From: a bacterium 42_11
GTDB lineage: Bacteria > Synergistota > GBS-1
Length of the DNA: 6,499 bases
Assembly: GCA_001508835.1 (NCBI GenBank)
Contig: LGFB01000079.1
Coordinates: forward strand, 1 to 6,499
Direction of reading: 5' to 3'
The position numbers and the translations under genes were made by a program. Shown here piece by piece: positions 5,515 to 6,499 of this stretch; the first letter of the stretch is position 1, and every line of letters begins with the position of its first letter. Below the pieces are notes generated by a model that had not been told where the DNA came from, ran no database searches, and saw only the letters and a list, made by a program, of their open reading frames with translations.

Positions 5515-6411
5515 TCAAAGCAAAACAGAAATATATTTGTCAGCCCTATCGGGGAAGACGGTAACTATTTTAGAGCCGGGCGAAAAACTTTTCGCAATCT
5601 TAAGAGAAGCGCTAAGGTTAGCGCCAGAGGATATTCCCACCGAAATCCCTTCCTTCTTGGGAAGGAGCTTTGCCAGCTCCAAAGCCTCCTCATCGTCCAC
5701 TCTTATTATCTCATCTAAAAGGGATCTATCTAAAATGGGAGGGATGAATCCCGCCCCTATCCCCTGAATCTTGTGAGGGCCAGGAGAGCCCCCAGAAAGA
5801 ACACTTGAAGATGATGGCTCAACCCCTACTACCCTAACATCTGGATAGAAGGATTTCAAAACCCTTCCAACCCCCGTTATCGTTCCCCCAGTGCCTATAC
5901 CCGCTACAAAGGCATCTATCTTGGAATAGCTCATCTGAGCCAATATTTCAGGACCGGTGGTCAAAAAATGAGCTTTGACATTCTCAGGGTTAGAAAACTG
6001 GTCCGGCATAAAAAAACCTCTCTCCAAGGATATCCTTTTGGCCTCCTCTATAGCCCCTCTCATGCCATCCTTCGCTGGAGTCAAAACTATTTCCGCACCA
6101 TAAAGGGAAAGAAGCGCTCTTCTTTCTACACTCATGCTCTCGGGCATTACCAATACGCAAGGTATATGGTAATAGGCACACAACATGGAAAGCGCGATCC
6201 CCGTATTTCCGGAAGTAGGCTCAACTATACCGCGCTTACCGTCTATAGCCCCTCTCCTCAGCGCATCGAGAAACATGAAAAGTGCCGGTCTATCTTTCAC
6301 ACTTCCACCAGGATTATGTCCTTCCAGCTTGGCATATATCTCTACCTCGCCGGAAAAATAGTTAAGCCTGATTAACGGCGTGTTTCCGACGGCGCTTAAA
6401 AGAGCATTCAC
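5515..6411 (-). CDS. cysK: Cysteine synthase (O-acetylserine sulfhydrylase), PLP-dependent
   Basis: This cytosolic fold-type II PLP enzyme makes L-cysteine and acetate from O-acetyl-L-serine and sulfide. It has 298 residues, slightly shorter than the usual 300-320. Visible motifs are GNTPLIRL (9-16), NPGGSVKDRPA (33-43) with Lys39 as the PLP Schiff-base lysine, the substrate loop TSGNTG (66-71), the PLP-phosphate loop GTGGTITG (173-180), the GIGAGFIP stretch (217-224) and SSGAN (261-265), whose serine contacts the pyridine nitrogen in this family. The GTG start has a strong RBS and overlaps the upstream stop. The NPGGSVKDRPALFM form is closer to the Thermotoga-type and CysM-like enzymes than to E. 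coli CysK, so sulfide versus thiosulfate or other donors cannot be settled from sequence; cysM is a possible name. A terminator follows 3 bases after the stop. Confidence 0.93.
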   Translation of the reverse strand: MNALLSAVGNTPLIRLNYFSGEVEIYAKLEGHNPGGSVKDRPALFMFLDALRRGAIDGKRGIVEPTSGNTGIALSMLCAYYHIPCVLVMPESMSVERRALLSLYGAEIVLTPAKDGMRGAIEEAKRISLERGFFMPDQFSNPENVKAHFLTTGPEILAQMSYSKIDAFVAGIGTGGTITGVGRVLKSFYPDVRVVGVEPSSSSVLSGGSPGPHKIQGIGAGFIPPILDRSLLDEIIRVDDEEALELAKLLPKKEGISVGISSGANLSASLKIAKSFSPGSKIVTVFPDRADKYISVLL

Positions 6412-6499
6412 AGGGATTCACCTCCTCGAACCCGGCTTAAAAGAAGGCTCTCAAGATAAGCAACCCTTTTTTCAAGCTTCTCCACCCTGGAATTCAAAG
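6408..6499 (-). CDS. C-terminal end of an unidentified upstream protein with a coiled-coil tail (partial)
   Basis: An open frame enters from the right edge and gives 29 residues before a TGA stop. Its last residues read RVRGGESL. Hydrophobic residues L1, V5, L8, V12, L15 and L19 of the visible piece follow a 4-3 heptad spacing, with Glu, Lys and Arg between them, so this is very probably a short coiled coil or leucine-zipper-like C-terminus. The stop overlaps the GTG start of the cysteine synthase gene (GTGA), the same kind of coupled junction seen elsewhere in this window, which supports real translation. The cysteine synthase RBS lies inside this frame. I do not recognise the protein. A regulator or a sulfur-metabolism partner would be a guess, because too little is visible. 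Confidence 0.6.
   Translation of the reverse strand, partial: LNSRVEKLEKRVAYLESLLLSRVRGGESL
6419..6427 (-). promoter_or_regulatory. Ribosome binding site of cysteine synthase
   Basis: On the minus strand GAGGAGGTG stands 7 bases before the GTG at 6411. This near-perfect Shine-Dalgarno match supports GTG as the true start of the cysteine synthase gene. Confidence 0.85.

Noticed and set aside
5968..6375. 135-codon plus-strand open frame opposite cysteine synthase
   Set aside because: It lies wholly antisense to a well-supported gene, has no recognisable domain, and I see no RBS or promoter for it.
1..6499. tRNA, rRNA, SRP RNA, CRISPR, insertion sequence or integration site
   Set aside because: I saw no cloverleaf-like gene, spaced repeats, transposase or flanking repeats. 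Almost the whole window is filled with core genes, and the only gap above 100 bases (5402-5514) is explained by the terminator, promoter and leader.

Overview
The window looks like a bacterial chromosome segment, and every gene I can support lies on the minus strand, so transcription runs from high to low coordinates. The proteins are rich in Lys, Glu and Arg, Arg codons are often AGG/AGA, and half of the ten visible start codons are GTG or TTG. The gene order (ylxM-ffh-rpsP-khpA-rimM-trmD-rplS-lepB-rbgA), the Tm1570-type domain joined to TrmD, and a cysteine synthase of the type seen in Thermotoga suggest a thermophile-leaning member of Synergistota, Thermotogota or a deep Firmicutes-like lineage. 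I cannot fix the phylum by eye.

Right edge (6408-6499): the last 29 codons of an unidentified upstream gene, a coiled-coil tail, overlap the GTG start of a PLP-dependent cysteine synthase (5515-6411). A 14-bp perfect hairpin with a U-tract (5477-5511) ends this unit. Only 5 bases later begins a consensus sigma-70-type promoter (TTGACA, 17-base spacer, TATAAT) that drives the rest of the window.

Main operon (about 5435 down to the left edge): ylxM and ffh (signal recognition particle), rpsP (ribosomal protein S16), khpA (KH RNA-binding protein), rimM (30S maturation), trmD (tRNA m1G37 methyltransferase fused to a second SPOUT methyltransferase domain), rplS (ribosomal protein L19), lepB (signal peptidase I) and the first part of rbgA (50S assembly GTPase). 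The genes are tightly packed: stop/start overlaps of 4 to 41 bases occur at ylxM/ffh, rpsP/khpA, khpA/rimM, rimM/trmD and lepB/rbgA. Gaps of 13 to 36 bases precede rpsP, rplS and lepB, and the RBS before rpsP and rplS are strong.

The operon links ribosome building (S16, L19, RimM, RbgA), decoding fidelity (TrmD) and protein export (Ffh, YlxM, LepB). This is ordinary core-genome content. I see no mobile element, CRISPR array, tRNA or rRNA. The points that deserve a second look are the TrmD fusion, the 41-base rpsP/khpA overlap with a long S16 tail, the compact RbgA, the back-to-back terminator and promoter, and the unidentified coiled-coil gene ahead of cysK. I found no convincing new system.
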